Source: Stappia sp. ES.058 (GTDB lineage: Bacteria; Pseudomonadota; Alphaproteobacteria; Rhizobiales; Stappiaceae). From it: a stretch of 64,000 bases of DNA. Under the pieces are notes generated by a model. It worked only from the letters and a program-made list of their open reading frames with translations. It had not been told where the DNA came from and made no database searches. The position numbers were made by a program, and so were the translations under genes. Position 1 is the stretch's first letter, and every line of letters starts with the position of its first letter. Positions 1-9,741 of this stretch are shown here, piece by piece. The stretch covers positions 3,812,501-3,876,500 of the forward strand of contig NZ_LT629784.1 of assembly GCF_900105595.1 (NCBI RefSeq), written 5' to 3'.

Positions 1-47
1 CTGGCCTTGCTAGCCAACGGCTGTGGCAAAGTTGCGACGAGACGGGA

Positions 48-2798
48 TCAAAAATCATCCTCCACCCCGTTCTGGACGAGGATCTCGCGTTTGCCGGCAT
101 GGTTTGCGGCCCCGACGAGACCTTCCTGTTCCATCCGCTCGATGATCGAGGCGGCGCGGTTGTAGCCGATCGACAGCCTGCGCTGAATGTAGGAGGTCGA
201 GGCCTTCTTGTCGCGCAAGACGATTGCCACCGCCTTGTCGTAAAGGTCGTTGCCCTCGTCGCCGCTGCCGCCACCGGCAAGCTGGTCGTAGGGGCTGTCG
301 GACACTTCGTCCTCCGCGGTGACCGCCTCCAGATATTGCGGCGTGCCCTGGCGCTTCAGGTGGGTGACAATATGCTCGACCTCGTCGTCGGCGACGAACG
401 GCCCGTGCACGCGCTGAATGCGCCCGCCGCCGGCCATGTAGAGCATGTCGCCCTGGCCGAGCAGCTGTTCCGCGCCCTGTTCACCGAGGATGGTGCGGCT
501 GTCGATCTTGGAGGTGACCTGGAAGGAAATCCGGGTCGGGAAATTGGCCTTGATCGTGCCGGTGATGACGTCGACCGACGGGCGCTGCGTCGCCATGATC
601 AGGTGGATGCCGGCTGCACGCGCCATCTGCGCCAGACGCTGGATCGCGCCTTCGATGTCCTTGCCCGCCACCATCATCAGGTCGGCCATCTCGTCGACGA
701 TGACGACGATATAAGGCATCTTTTCCAGCGGCAGATCCTCGTCCTCGAAGATAGGCTCGCCGGTGTCGCGATCGAAGCCGGTCTGGACGGTGCGGGTGAA
801 GGTCTCGCCCTTTTCCAGAGCCTGCACGACGCGCGTGTTGAAGCCGTCGATGTTGCGCACGCCCATCTTCGACATCTTCTTGTAGCGCTCCTCCATCTCG
901 CGGACGGTCCACTTGAGCGCCACGACCGCCTTTTTGGGGTCGGTGACCACAGGCGTCAGCAGATGGGGAATGCCGTCGTAGATCGACAGTTCCAGCATCT
1001 TCGGGTCAATCATGATCAGCTTGCAGTGTTCCGGTTCCAGCCGGTAGAGCAGCGACAGGATCATGGTGTTGATCGCCACCGACTTGCCCGAACCCGTGGT
1101 GCCGGCCACAAGCAGATGCGGCATGCGCGCCAGGTCGGCGATCACCGGTTCGCCGCCGATGGTCTTGCCGAGTGTCAGCGCCAGCTTCGCCTTGCTCTTC
1201 TCGTAGTCGCTGGCGGCCAGAAGCTCGCGCAGAAGCACCATTTCCCGACGCTGGTTCGGAAGCTCGATGCCAATTGCGTTCTTGCCCGGAATGACCGCGA
1301 CACGTGCTGAAATCGCACTCATCGAGCGGGCGATATCGTCGGCGAGACCGATGACGCGGCTCGACTTGATGCCGGGCGCCGGTTCGAGTTCGTAGAGCGT
1401 CACCACGGGACCGGGGCGCACCTCGATGATCTCGCCGCGCACGCCGAAGTCCTCCAGGACGCCCTCAAGGATGCGGGCGTTCTGTTCCAGCGCATCGGTG
1501 TTGATCGCGGTCTGCCGGCCGCCGTTCTTGGCTTCGGCAAGCAGATGCAGCGGCGGTAGTTCATAGGTGCCCGGCTGGCGCAGGAACGAGGGCTGCGCCT
1601 CTGCTGCAACGCGCTTGCCGGGGCGGGGACGGCCCGCGGGCGCCACCACGCGGCCCGCAGGCTGCTGCGCGTCACGGCTGGCCGGGCCCGCGATGGCGCG
1701 CGGCAGAGGCGTGGACATCGGCCCGCCGGCATCCTCGTCGTCTTCGTCGAAATCCGGCAGATCGTCCAGGCTCGGTGCCGGAGGGGCGGGTTCGTTCGCC
1801 TCGGCCTCGGCTCCTTGCGGATAGAAAGCGTCGAGACCGTCATCTTCCGGCGGCATCAAACGGTCGGCCAGCTTGCGGCGCAGGGCGGAAAACCCGCCGT
1901 GCCGGCCAACCGGATCGTCGTCCTCCGCCACATCGGGAGCATCGGTGTCCCAATCGTCATCCTCGCCATAGGCCTCGAGGTCGAGGTCGCCATGCCGTCG
2001 GGCCGTGCCGCGACGGCCCGACGCGAACCGGCGCGCGGTCGCACCGGCGCGCAGCCCCCAATGGGCAAAGGCCCCGGCAACCGCCTGCCAGCGTCCGCCA
2101 CCGTGGTCGTCGTCGTCTTCATCGTCCACGTCGAAATCCGGCACCGCGCCGACGCTGCGCGCATGACGCGATGGCTCCGGCAAGGGCTCCAGAACGAGCG
2201 CCGGCTCGCGCCCGAGCCAGCCGGCGGCACGCAGCATCAGGATCGCGGCCGGCACCCCGAGACCGAGCCCTCCGATGATCATCGCCATGCCGGGCGTCAG
2301 ATCGTCGGTCAGCATCGCCGGGATCATGTGAACGAAATCGCCGAGAAACCCGCCAAGCCCCGTCGGCAGGGGCCAGTTGGAAGGAACTGGCAGAGCCGCC
2401 AGGGCACCGGCGGCCAGAAGCGTCCCGGCGACCCAGGCGCCCAGACGCCGCACGGCAATGCCGCTTGCGCGTGCCGACAGCAAGCGCCAGCCCCAAAGGA
2501 CCACGGGCACGAGAAACACGGCCGCTGCAAGCCCGATCGCCTGCATGAAGAAGTCGGCAATCACGGCGCCTGGCCAACCAAGCGCATTGCGCACCGGCGC
2601 CGTCGTGGCATGGCTCAGGCTCGGGTCCGTGACCGACCAGGTCGCGAGCGCGGAAGCAAGCGCTGCACTGGCCGCGATCACGGCGAGACCGGCCGCGCCG
2701 ATCATGTTGCGCTTGAGAAAGCGCTTCAGCGGCGCTTCCGTGTCTTCCAGTCCAAGGGCTGCGGCACGGCCGGAGCGGGCAGGGGTGGCACGGCGCAT
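48..2798 (-). CDS. ftsK: DNA translocase FtsK
   Basis: Septal DNA pump of 916 aa that moves chromosome dimers and the terminus region at division and activates XerCD. The N-terminus carries about four hydrophobic membrane segments (roughly residues 30-190), followed by a long acidic, proline-rich linker and the RecA-like motor. Walker A GTTGSGKS lies near residue 565 and Walker [12 protein letters not shown] near 699. A winged-helix gamma domain, which in the family reads KOPS sites, occupies the last 70 residues. I chose ATG at 2798 ([10 protein letters not shown]) because GGGAGGG lies about 10 nt upstream; an upstream in-frame ATG at 2831 lies inside the preceding aminotransferase gene. Only 4 nt separate it from that gene, so the two are probably co-transcribed. 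Confidence 0.97.
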   Translation of the reverse strand: MRRATPARSGRAAALGLEDTEAPLKRFLKRNMIGAAGLAVIAASAALASALATWSVTDPSLSHATTAPVRNALGWPGAVIADFFMQAIGLAAAVFLVPVVLWGWRLLSARASGIAVRRLGAWVAGTLLAAGALAALPVPSNWPLPTGLGGFLGDFVHMIPAMLTDDLTPGMAMIIGGLGLGVPAAILMLRAAGWLGREPALVLEPLPEPSRHARSVGAVPDFDVDDEDDDDHGGGRWQAVAGAFAHWGLRAGATARRFASGRRGTARRHGDLDLEAYGEDDDWDTDAPDVAEDDDPVGRHGGFSALRRKLADRLMPPEDDGLDAFYPQGAEAEANEPAPPAPSLDDLPDFDEDDEDAGGPMSTPLPRAIAGPASRDAQQPAGRVVAPAGRPRPGKRVAAEAQPSFLRQPGTYELPPLHLLAEAKNGGRQTAINTDALEQNARILEGVLEDFGVRGEIIEVRPGPVVTLYELEPAPGIKSSRVIGLADDIARSMSAISARVAVIPGKNAIGIELPNQRREMVLLRELLAASDYEKSKAKLALTLGKTIGGEPVIADLARMPHLLVAGTTGSGKSVAINTMILSLLYRLEPEHCKLIMIDPKMLELSIYDGIPHLLTPVVTDPKKAVVALKWTVREMEERYKKMSKMGVRNIDGFNTRVVQALEKGETFTRTVQTGFDRDTGEPIFEDEDLPLEKMPYIVVIVDEMADLMMVAGKDIEGAIQRLAQMARAAGIHLIMATQRPSVDVITGTIKANFPTRISFQVTSKIDSRTILGEQGAEQLLGQGDMLYMAGGGRIQRVHGPFVADDEVEHIVTHLKRQGTPQYLEAVTAEDEVSDSPYDQLAGGGSGDEGNDLYDKAVAIVLRDKKASTSYIQRRLSIGYNRAASIIERMEQEGLVGAANHAGKREILVQNGVEDDF

Positions 2799-2802
2799 GA
2801 TC

Positions 2803-4023
2803 TCAAGACCCTCCCAATACACTGCGGACACGGGTCAGGCCGGTCTCGACGGTGGCAAGATCGTCAACCAGCGCCAGACGAATGAAATCCGCGCCCGGAT
2901 TGCCGGTCCCCGCATCGACCGCAAGCACGTCGCCGGGCAGGACCTTCACGCCCGCCTCGGCCCAAAGCCGTCGCGCGACAACACTGCCGCCGCCCCAGCG
3001 CGCCACGTCGAGCCACAGAAAGAAGCCGCCCTCGGGCACCACAGCGGGAAACAGCGGCGACAGGATGCGCGCCGCACTAGCGTATTTCTCGTTGTAGAGA
3101 CGCCGGTTTTCCGCGACATGCGCCTCGTCGCGATAGGCGGCGGCGGCCACCGCCTGCAGCGGCATCGGGACCTGCGGCGCGGCCAGTCCGCGAAACCGCG
3201 ACCAGCTCGCCAGAAACTCCGGATCGCCGGCGGCGAAGCCGCACCGCAAGCCCGCGAGGTTGGAGCGCTTCGACAGCGAATTCAGGCTGATGACATTGGC
3301 AAAACCATCGCCCGTGGCATGGGCGGCCTCCAAAACGCCCGGCGGGGGAGCATCGCGGTAGATTTCCGAATAGCATTCATCGGCGACGATGAAGAAGCGA
3401 TGCTTGCGGGCAAGCCCGATCAGTTTCCTCCAGGTCGCGAGATCGGCGACAGCGCCCTGCGGATTGGCGGGCGAGGCGTAGATGAAGGCGATCGTGCGCT
3501 CGAGAAGCTCCGGCGACAGCGCATCGAGATCGGGCAGGAAGCCCGTCTCCGCGCCCGCATCCAGATAGACCGCCTCGGCGCCGGCCACATGGGCGGCCGC
3601 CGCATAGGTCTGGTAGAACGGGTTGGGCATCAGCACCGCCGGCCGGTCGACTGTTTTGGCCAGATAGTCGCGCGCGCCAAGCGCCGCAAAGGTCAGTCCC
3701 TCGCGCGATCCGTTCAGCGGCAACACGCCGCGCGCTGCATCCAGCGATCCGCCAAGGCGATAGCGCGTATCGAGCCATTGCGAGACGGCGGCGCGGAAAT
3801 CGTCGGTGCCGCGAATGTTCGGGTAGCGGCTGAAGTCTGCCAGATTGGCGGCCAGAACATCGTCGGTGAAAGCGGGAATCGGATGACGCGGCTCGCCGAT
3901 GGTCATCACGATCGGGTCCGCGCCCGGAGACACGCCCGCAATCAGCGCCGCCAGCCGCTCGAACGGATTGGCGGACGGCAGGCCGGGGCCGGGGGCTGCG
4001 GAACGAATGGACGACACGGACAT
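2803..4023 (-). CDS. PLP-dependent aminotransferase, class I/II fold
   Basis: A 406-aa fold-type I aminotransferase. The probable PLP-binding lysine is in [10 protein letters not shown] near residue 251, and an ASPANPQG motif typical of the family lies upstream of it. The N-terminal [13 protein letters not shown] is the usual substrate-pocket segment of this subgroup. The start is ATG 4023 (MSVSSIRS), with GGGAGAAG about 9 nt upstream; an in-frame start at 4056 has no such site. It lies directly upstream of ftsK with a 4-nt gap. Relatives in this order are sometimes annotated as succinyldiaminopimelate aminotransferase (dapC), but the substrate cannot be decided from sequence, so no symbol is given. 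Confidence 0.9.
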   Translation of the reverse strand: MSVSSIRSAAPGPGLPSANPFERLAALIAGVSPGADPIVMTIGEPRHPIPAFTDDVLAANLADFSRYPNIRGTDDFRAAVSQWLDTRYRLGGSLDAARGVLPLNGSREGLTFAALGARDYLAKTVDRPAVLMPNPFYQTYAAAAHVAGAEAVYLDAGAETGFLPDLDALSPELLERTIAFIYASPANPQGAVADLATWRKLIGLARKHRFFIVADECYSEIYRDAPPPGVLEAAHATGDGFANVISLNSLSKRSNLAGLRCGFAAGDPEFLASWSRFRGLAAPQVPMPLQAVAAAAYRDEAHVAENRRLYNEKYASAARILSPLFPAVVPEGGFFLWLDVARWGGGSVVARRLWAEAGVKVLPGDVLAVDAGTGNPGADFIRLALVDDLATVETGLTRVRSVLGGS

Positions 4024-4238
4024 GCGGACCTGACTTCTCCCGTTCCGCGCCGTCAACCGGGCGCGGAACCCAAGATCTTGAAATCATTCGACCAAACCCG
4101 AGGGATGCGGCAGTATCCCGTTTCGGACGGTCTCGTTTGTCCGCAAAGCCTAGCGCCGGATGGTAAATCCCTCATTAACCAAGGAGCAAAAGCGACGACG
4201 CGCGGAAAAGAGGTCCGCGATGCGCCGACAAGCGTCGG

Positions 4239-4508
4239 TCAGAAATCGCTGGCGATGCCCTTTATCTCCCAGTCCGTGTACCGCGTCGGCTCCAACCCGC
4301 CACGGCCGTCGATCTCGCGCGGCAGGGCCTTCTGGCGTGCATCGATGGCCTGGCGCCGGGCTTCCGCTTCCTTCAGGGCGCGCTGTGCGGCTTGCGGAAG
4401 ATCCTCGAACCGCCGGGGGGCAGGGGCCTCCGCAGCCGGAGCCGCGGCAGATGCCTGGGAAGGCGCGGATGTATCGCGGGTGTCGCTCGTTTCGGACATG
4501 ACGGTCAT
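4239..4508 (-). CDS. DUF1674 / SDHAF4-like protein
   Basis: A small 89-aa protein whose C-terminal 35 residues form the conserved DUF1674 signature (PREIDGRGGLEPTRYTDWE, ending near ASDF). In mitochondria the homologous family, SDHAF4, helps assemble flavinylated succinate dehydrogenase; a similar role here is inference from family. The N-terminal half is Ala/Pro-rich and probably disordered, with a charged KEAEARRQAIDARQ helix before the signature. The start is uncertain between ATG 4508 and ATG 4499: a GAAGG lies 3 nt before the first and 12 nt before the second. It is divergent from htpX, an arrangement common in this order. Confidence 0.8.
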   Translation of the reverse strand: MTVMSETSDTRDTSAPSQASAAAPAAEAPAPRRFEDLPQAAQRALKEAEARRQAIDARQKALPREIDGRGGLEPTRYTDWEIKGIASDF

Positions 4509-4701
4509 GGGCCTTCGCGGTTGCGGTCGCGGGACACAAGGGACAGAGCTTGCGGGAAACGCGGGCCGGTCTCTTGCGCAACGGGATGTCTCGGCCAACA
4601 TATAGGGCGCAATGCCGGAAGGCCGCAACGCCGCCGGTCGACGCCTTAGGTCCAGATGACGGGACACGATGCGGCTTGTCCGCCAGACGAGGTTGAAACC
4701 G

Positions 4702-5655
4702 ATGAATTATTTCCGAACGGCACTGCTGCTCGCCGCAATGACCGCGCTCTTCATGGGGCTCGGGTTTTTCATCGGCGGCCAGTCGGGCATGGTGATCGCA
4801 TTCCTGATCGCGGCCGCAATGAACGTTTTCAGCTACTGGAATTCCGACAAGATGGTGCTGAAAATGCACCATGCGGTGGAGGCGAATGAACGCCAGGCGC
4901 CCGAACTCTTCACCATCGTGCGCCGCCTCGCGGCCAATGCCGACCTGCCGATGCCGAAGGTCTATCTGATCGACAACCCTCAGCCCAATGCCTTCGCCAC
5001 CGGTCGCAATCCGCAAAACGCCGCCGTCGCGGCCACGACGGGCCTGCTCAATTCGCTCAGCACCGAGGAAGTCGCTGCGGTGATGGCGCATGAACTGGCC
5101 CATGTGAAGAACCACGACACGCTGATCATGACGATCACCGCAACGATTGCGGGCGCGATTTCCATGCTCGCCAATTTCGCCTTCTTCTTCGGCGGCAACC
5201 GCGACAACAACAATCCCTTTGGCTTCGTCGGGGTGATCGTCATGATGATCGTCGCGCCGATGGCGGCGATGCTGGTGCAGATGGCGATCAGCCGCACGCG
5301 CGAATATGCCGCCGACCGGCTGGGCGCCGAAATCTGCGGCAATCCGATCTGGCTCGCCTCCGCACTCGGCAAGATCGCCGGCGGAGCGGCGCGCATTCAC
5401 AATCCGGACGCGGAGCGTAACCCCGCGACGGCGCATATGTTCATCATCAATCCGCTATCCGGCGAACGCATGGACAATCTGTTTTCCACCCATCCGAACA
5501 CGGAAAACCGCATCCGCGCCCTGCGCGAAATGGCCGGGGGCGGGGGCGGCGCCCGTTTCGAGGGTCCGGTGCGCGCGGATCCGCCCGGCCCCTGGGGCCG
5601 GCGCTCGGGACAGCGCGAACCGGGATCCGCGACGACGCGCGGCCCCTGGGGCTGA
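4702..5655 (+). CDS. htpX: Zinc metalloprotease HtpX
   Basis: Membrane-bound M48-family zinc protease of 317 aa that degrades misfolded inner-membrane proteins. The catalytic HELAH motif lies at residues 130-134, and the third-ligand region EYAADR follows the second pair of membrane segments. Two N-terminal hydrophobic segments (about residues 5-45) precede the catalytic site and two more follow it. The C-terminal tail is Gly/Arg/Pro-rich and ends in RGPWG, a tail seen in alphaproteobacterial HtpX. ATG 4702 ([10 protein letters not shown]) is chosen because GAGG lies 9 nt upstream; an in-frame ATG at 4669 adds 11 residues that do not look like the family. rsmB follows after 168 bp. Confidence 0.96.
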   Translation: MNYFRTALLLAAMTALFMGLGFFIGGQSGMVIAFLIAAAMNVFSYWNSDKMVLKMHHAVEANERQAPELFTIVRRLAANADLPMPKVYLIDNPQPNAFATGRNPQNAAVAATTGLLNSLSTEEVAAVMAHELAHVKNHDTLIMTITATIAGAISMLANFAFFFGGNRDNNNPFGFVGVIVMMIVAPMAAMLVQMAISRTREYAADRLGAEICGNPIWLASALGKIAGGAARIHNPDAERNPATAHMFIINPLSGERMDNLFSTHPNTENRIRALREMAGGGGGARFEGPVRADPPGPWGRRSGQREPGSATTRGPWG

Positions 5656-5823
5656 CATGCAAGGACGGGGGCCGGACATACCGGCGATGGAATTCGCCCT
5701 TGTGAAGAGGGCCTCCGGCGGGGCATATGCGCAGACTGACCCGATTGTGCCCCCGGAACGGTCCCGACCGCGATAGAGACGGCGAACGGGACCGCCCGCC
5801 GAACCGAAAGACCGCGCCCCATC

Positions 5824-7236
5824 GTGCCGACCTCCAGACCGCCCAGCCGCCCGACCGAAAATCGCCGAACGCCCCGGACAGGGCGCAAGGCACCGGATCG
5901 CGAGACACCGGGCCTCAAGGCGCGAAAGATCGCGGCCGAGGTGCTGGCGCGGGTGATCCACGGCCGGCGCCCGCTGGACGAGGAACTCCATGACGCGCGC
6001 GGACATCCCGATCTCCACACGCTCGGCGACAAGGACCGGGCTCTGGTGCGTGCGATCCTCGGCCTCGCATTGCGTCGACGGGGCCAGATCGCGGCCGTCC
6101 TGGAGATGCTGCTGGACCGTCCGATCCCGGAAAAGACCGGCGCCGTCATGACCATCCTGCATGTCGCCGGCGCGCAGATCCTGTTCATGGAGGTGCCCGA
6201 CCGCGCCGCGGTCGACATCGCGGTCGCCGACGCCGGCCGCGATCCGGCAACCCGCCGCTACAAGGGTCTGGTGAACGCCGTGCTGCGGCGCATGTCGGAC
6301 AATTCCGGAGAGCTTGTCGAAAAGACCGGACAGGTCTGGCGCAACACGCCGGTCTGGCTTTTCGCCGGCTGGCAGAAGGCCTATGGCGAGGAACAAGCGC
6401 TGGCGATCGCCGCCATGCACCAGCACGAGCCCAATCTGGACCTCAGCGTGAAGGCCGATCCGCAAGCGTGGGCGCAGCGGCTCGGCGGTCAGCTTGTGGT
6501 GCGCGACAGCATCCGCCTGGTCAGCACCAGCGGGCGCATCGAGGCGCTTGCCGGATACGAGGAAGGCGCGTGGTGGGTCCAGGACGCCGCTGCCAGCCTG
6601 CCGGCGAAGCTTCTCGGTAACGTGACGGGCAAGCGCGTTGCCGATCTTTGCGCCGCCCCCGGCGGCAAGACGGCGCAGCTTGCACAGGCCGGGGCCAAGG
6701 TTACCGCCTTCGATATCTCGAAAAAGCGCCTCGAGCGGCTTGCGGAAAACCTCGCAAGGCTCGGTCTTCAGGCGGAGGTGGTTGCCGCCGACCTGCTGGA
6801 CCACGATCCGGAAACACTTTTCGACGCAATCCTGCTCGACGCGCCCTGCACCGCGACCGGCACGATCCGCCGCCACCCGGAGGTTGCCTGGAACCGGCGC
6901 AAGGAGGATATAGACGCGCTCGCCGAGCGCCAGGCGGCCCTGCTTGGGCGCGCGGCGACCTGGCTTTCGCCGGACGGAACGCTCGTCTATTGCACCTGTT
7001 CGCTGGAGCCGGCCGAAGGCGAAAAGCAGATCGAGGCATTTCTTTCCGCGAACCCGGACTTTCGGCGTGAGCCGATCCGCGAGGCGGAAACCGGCGTGCC
7101 GGGAACGGTGACCGACGCGGGCGACCTGCGCAGTCTGCCATCATCGCTCCCCCGCGAACCCGCTGCGGCCGGCGGCCTCGACGGATTCTTTGCCGCCCGT
7201 CTGGTCCGGCGCACCCCCGCGGACGCCGACGGCTGA
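5824..7236 (+). CDS. rsmB: 16S rRNA m5C967-type methyltransferase RsmB family
   Basis: RsmB/NOP-family RNA cytosine-5 methyltransferase of 470 aa. An N-terminal NusB-like helical domain (about residues 30-165) is followed by the SAM-dependent Rossmann domain. The SAM loop CAAPGGKTAQLA lies near 275-287, DAPCTATG (motif IV Cys) near 338, and the YCTCS motif VI, whose Cys is the nucleophile in the family, near 390. The start is uncertain: it is a GTG with no clear ribosome site, and the first 25 residues are Arg/Pro-rich and disordered. It lies between htpX and a regulator operon; the rsmB to purH neighbourhood is conserved in related genomes. Confidence 0.93.
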   Translation: MPTSRPPSRPTENRRTPRTGRKAPDRETPGLKARKIAAEVLARVIHGRRPLDEELHDARGHPDLHTLGDKDRALVRAILGLALRRRGQIAAVLEMLLDRPIPEKTGAVMTILHVAGAQILFMEVPDRAAVDIAVADAGRDPATRRYKGLVNAVLRRMSDNSGELVEKTGQVWRNTPVWLFAGWQKAYGEEQALAIAAMHQHEPNLDLSVKADPQAWAQRLGGQLVVRDSIRLVSTSGRIEALAGYEEGAWWVQDAAASLPAKLLGNVTGKRVADLCAAPGGKTAQLAQAGAKVTAFDISKKRLERLAENLARLGLQAEVVAADLLDHDPETLFDAILLDAPCTATGTIRRHPEVAWNRRKEDIDALAERQAALLGRAATWLSPDGTLVYCTCSLEPAEGEKQIEAFLSANPDFRREPIREAETGVPGTVTDAGDLRSLPSSLPREPAAAGGLDGFFAARLVRRTPADADG

Positions 7237-7347
7237 GCCGGCGCGCCCTTTCGCGATATTCACCGATAGACAGCCTCTTTTCCGAACGCCGCGCCGGTCT
7301 CGGGTCGCGCCGGCAGCTGACCTTGACGCTGCGTTCGCGTGTTGATA

Positions 7348-7380
7348 TCTCATATATGAGAATTGGTCTCCAATATGAGA
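7348..7380. promoter_or_regulatory. Two TCTC-N6-GAGA operator-like repeats before the XRE gene
   Basis: A perfect 14-bp palindrome, TCTCATATATGAGA, occupies 7348-7361. A second copy with the same arms and spacing, TCTCCAATATGAGA, occupies 7367-7380, with centres 19 bp apart. The second copy overlaps the proposed ATG at 7375. Paired palindromes at the start of an XRE regulator gene are typical autoregulatory operators. That the adjacent regulator binds them is inference. Confidence 0.65.
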
Positions 7381-7938
7381 GTAGCGATGCAGCTTGACCA
7401 AGATGCCAGACTTGCCGAGCGGATCAGGTCCCTGCGCAACCGCCAGGGCTGGACACTGGAAGAACTCGCGGACCGCAGTTCCGTCAGCCGGGCCACGCTG
7501 TCGCGCATCGAAAACGCGGAGGTCAGCCCGAACACGCAGGTGCTCGCAAAGCTCTGCTCGGCCTACGGACTGACCCTGACCCGACTGCTGGCCCCGGTGG
7601 ACGAGGGATTCCAGCCGCTCATCGCCCACGAGGAACAAACAACCTGGACCGACGGGGAGGCCGGATACACGCGGCGGGTCGTTTCGCCCCCAAGCCGCGG
7701 CCTGAGCGCCGAAGTCATCCGCTGCGAATTGCGGGCGGACACCCGCATCAACTATCAAACGGCCCCTGTTCCGGGCCAAGAACACCACCTGGTGATGCTG
7801 GAGGGAACCCTCGAGGTCGGGATCAGCGGGCAAAACTACCGGCTATCGGCGGGAGACTGCCTTCGCTACCGTCTGGTCGGCGCGTCACACTTCGAAACGC
7901 GCGATGCACCCGCGGCGTATCTTCTGGTTCTGGACTGA
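7375..7938 (+). CDS. XRE-family transcriptional regulator with cupin domain
   Basis: A 187-aa regulator with an N-terminal helix-turn-helix of the Cro/CI type (about residues 13-65, TLEELADRSSVSRATLSRIE) and a C-terminal cupin sensor domain (about 105-187, with VMLEGTLEV and LSAGDCLRY). This architecture is common in regulators of small metabolic operons. Candidate starts are TTG 7363, ATG 7375 and ATG 7387; 7375 is used. It overlaps one of two matching palindromes, which suggests autorepression. The GNAT gene begins 4 nt after its stop, so it is the first gene of a probable four-gene operon. The ligand is unknown. Confidence 0.88.
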   Translation: MRVAMQLDQDARLAERIRSLRNRQGWTLEELADRSSVSRATLSRIENAEVSPNTQVLAKLCSAYGLTLTRLLAPVDEGFQPLIAHEEQTTWTDGEAGYTRRVVSPPSRGLSAEVIRCELRADTRINYQTAPVPGQEHHLVMLEGTLEVGISGQNYRLSAGDCLRYRLVGASHFETRDAPAAYLLVLD

Positions 7939-7942
7939 TCCG

Positions 7943-8470
7943 ATGACGGGAATTGCAATTCAACAGCTTTCCGGCGAGGCGCTTTCGGCAAGCCTGGACG
8001 CGCTTGCCGCAATCATCGCAGAAAGCGTGAAGGCCGGCGCGGCGATCGGGTTCATGCTGTCCATCGACCGCTCGTCCGCGAGAGCCTTTTGGGAAACGCA
8101 GGTGTTTCCGCAGGTCCGGGAGGGCAACAGGGTGCTACTGGTCGCCGTGTGCGACGGCACGGTGATCGGCACCGTGCAACTGGAGACGAAACTCCCGCCC
8201 AATCAGCCGCACCGCTGCGAGGTCTCGAAGATGGCGGTCCACCCCGATCACCGGCGAAAGGGCGTTGCCCGGGCGTTGATGCGGGCGCTCGAGGCGCGAG
8301 CAAGAGCGCTGGAAAAGACGTTGATCACGCTGGACACGAAGACCGGTGATCCGGCCCAGAGCCTGTACCGGTCGCTTGGCTATGCGGAAACCGGCGTTGT
8401 GCCGGGCTTCGCGTTCGATCCGGACGGAAAGCGCCTTCACGCAACCACCTACATGTACAAGGCGCTGTGA
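7943..8470 (+). CDS. GNAT family N-acetyltransferase
   Basis: A 175-aa acetyltransferase of the GNAT fold. The acetyl-CoA loop is visible as VHPDHRRKGVARALM (an R/Q-x-x-G-x-G/A version), preceded by the beta-4 strand HRCEVSKMAV and followed by TKTGDPAQSLYRSLGY. Its overall form resembles small-molecule acetyltransferases that act on amines or toxic amino-acid analogues. ATG 7943 lies 4 nt after the regulator stop codon. Co-transcription with the XRE-cupin regulator, a cupin protein and a flavin-binding protein suggests a small detoxification or metabolite-modifying operon. The substrate is not known. Confidence 0.88.
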   Translation: MTGIAIQQLSGEALSASLDALAAIIAESVKAGAAIGFMLSIDRSSARAFWETQVFPQVREGNRVLLVAVCDGTVIGTVQLETKLPPNQPHRCEVSKMAVHPDHRRKGVARALMRALEARARALEKTLITLDTKTGDPAQSLYRSLGYAETGVVPGFAFDPDGKRLHATTYMYKAL

Positions 8471-8541
8471 TCCGTCCCCCTCGCGCGATCTCCGGGCGGG
8501 ACGTCGTCCTTTAGGCATTTTCACCAGTCGAGGTATCAAGG

Positions 8542-9027
8542 ATGACATCCTCCCGTTTCACGTTCGCCATTCATGCCAGGGACGTCGAGTTGCGCAGCAA
8601 GCCCTCGAGCTACCCGGAGCCGTTCCGTTCAAGAATGCAGGGTCGCGCCAAACGGCAGCTCGGCGACCTTTTCGGGGTCGCCAACTTCGGCGTAAATCTG
8701 ACCGAACTCGCACCCGGCAGCCAGTCCTCGGTGATGCACAAGCACACAAAGCAGGACGAGTTTATCTTTATCCTCGAAGGAATCCCCACGCTGATAACCG
8801 AGGAGGGCGAGCAATTGCTCGGTCCCGGCATGTGCGTCGGGTTTCCCGCAAATGGCCTCGCCCATCACCTGGTGAACAAGAGCGATCGTCCCGCCCTCTA
8901 TCTTGAAATCGGCGATCGCACGCCCGGAGACGAGGGCCACTATCCACACGACGATCTGCTGGCGGTGATGGAAGAAGGCGGCTGGGCATTCAGGCACAAG
9001 GACGGACGTCCCTACGACACACCCTGA
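8542..9027 (+). CDS. Cupin domain protein
   Basis: A 161-aa single-domain cupin. Cupin motif 1 is seen in MHKHTKQDEFIFILEG (His, His, Glu metal-ligand pattern) near residue 66 and motif 2 in GMCVGFPANGLAHHLVN near 105. The sequence resembles the uncharacterised cupins often described as transcriptional-regulator-like or sugar-binding. It lies 71 bp after the GNAT gene and 19 bp before a flavin-binding protein gene, all on the same strand, so it is probably part of the operon controlled by the XRE-cupin regulator. No specific activity can be assigned. Confidence 0.85.
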   Translation: MTSSRFTFAIHARDVELRSKPSSYPEPFRSRMQGRAKRQLGDLFGVANFGVNLTELAPGSQSSVMHKHTKQDEFIFILEGIPTLITEEGEQLLGPGMCVGFPANGLAHHLVNKSDRPALYLEIGDRTPGDEGHYPHDDLLAVMEEGGWAFRHKDGRPYDTP

Positions 9028-9046
9028 CCAACGACGGGAGAGACGG

Positions 9047-9508
9047 ATGAAACTGAACGATACGGTTCGCGCCGACATCGAGAAGTCCGTGCTGTGCTGG
9101 CTGGCGAGCGTCGATCCGTCGGGTTTTCCGAGCGTTTCGCCAAAAGAGATATGGACCGTTTTCGACGACACCACGCTCGTTGTCGCCGATATCGCATCGA
9201 ACAACAGCGTCAGGAACATCCTTAAGCATCCGGCCGTGTGCCTGAGCTTCGTCGATATCTTCCGCCAGCGCGGTTTCAAGATACAGGGTCACGCCGACAT
9301 CATCGCCCCGCACGACCCGGACTTCGCGCGCCTGGGCCCGGGGCTGGCCGCGATGGCGGGCGAAACCTTCAAAATTCGCCACATCATCCGGATCGACGTG
9401 CAACGGATCGCGCGGATCCTGGCGCCGAGCTATCGCCTCGACCCGGACATCGACGAGGACACGATGATGAAGCAGGCCTTCGCGACCTATGGCGTCCGTC
9501 CCGCCTGA
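9047..9508 (+). CDS. Pyridoxamine 5'-phosphate oxidase family protein
   Basis: A 153-aa split-barrel flavin-binding protein of the PNPOx-like superfamily. The segment SVLCWLASVDPSGFPSVSPKEIW (here given in parts: LASVDPSGFPSVSPKE) is the usual beta strand and FMN-phosphate loop, followed by LVVADIASNNSVRNILKHP. It is too short and lacks the C-terminal region of true PdxH, so it is probably a general FMN or F420-type oxidoreductase. The start ATG 9047 has GGGAGAGACGG a few nt upstream. It is the last gene of the regulator-GNAT-cupin operon. Confidence 0.85.
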   Translation: MKLNDTVRADIEKSVLCWLASVDPSGFPSVSPKEIWTVFDDTTLVVADIASNNSVRNILKHPAVCLSFVDIFRQRGFKIQGHADIIAPHDPDFARLGPGLAAMAGETFKIRHIIRIDVQRIARILAPSYRLDPDIDEDTMMKQAFATYGVRPA

Positions 9509-9741
9509 CCCGCACCGACGCAGTCCACTGTGTTTTCTCCACCCACCCGGGGCGGCGCCGGCGCCATGGCGACAGCGCAAGCGCCAAAATCTCCGACATT
9601 TCCAAAGATACATGTCGAATCGCGCAGGAAGTTGTAACGGATCGCTAACCTTAATCCGTGAGACTCTCCTTAAATGCGAACATGTGTCGCGAAAGGATTT
9701 GAACGCAACGCCCGAGGGGGCTTGGGGGGAAAACGATCGAG

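Noticed and set aside
1815..4605. Long open frames on the plus strand opposite ftsK and the aminotransferase gene
   Set aside because: They are opposite to clear genes, Arg/Pro-rich without family features, and arise from high GC content.
7363..7374. TTG start for the XRE regulator
   Set aside because: It has no ribosome site and lies between the two operator copies; ATG 7375 gives the usual N-terminus length.
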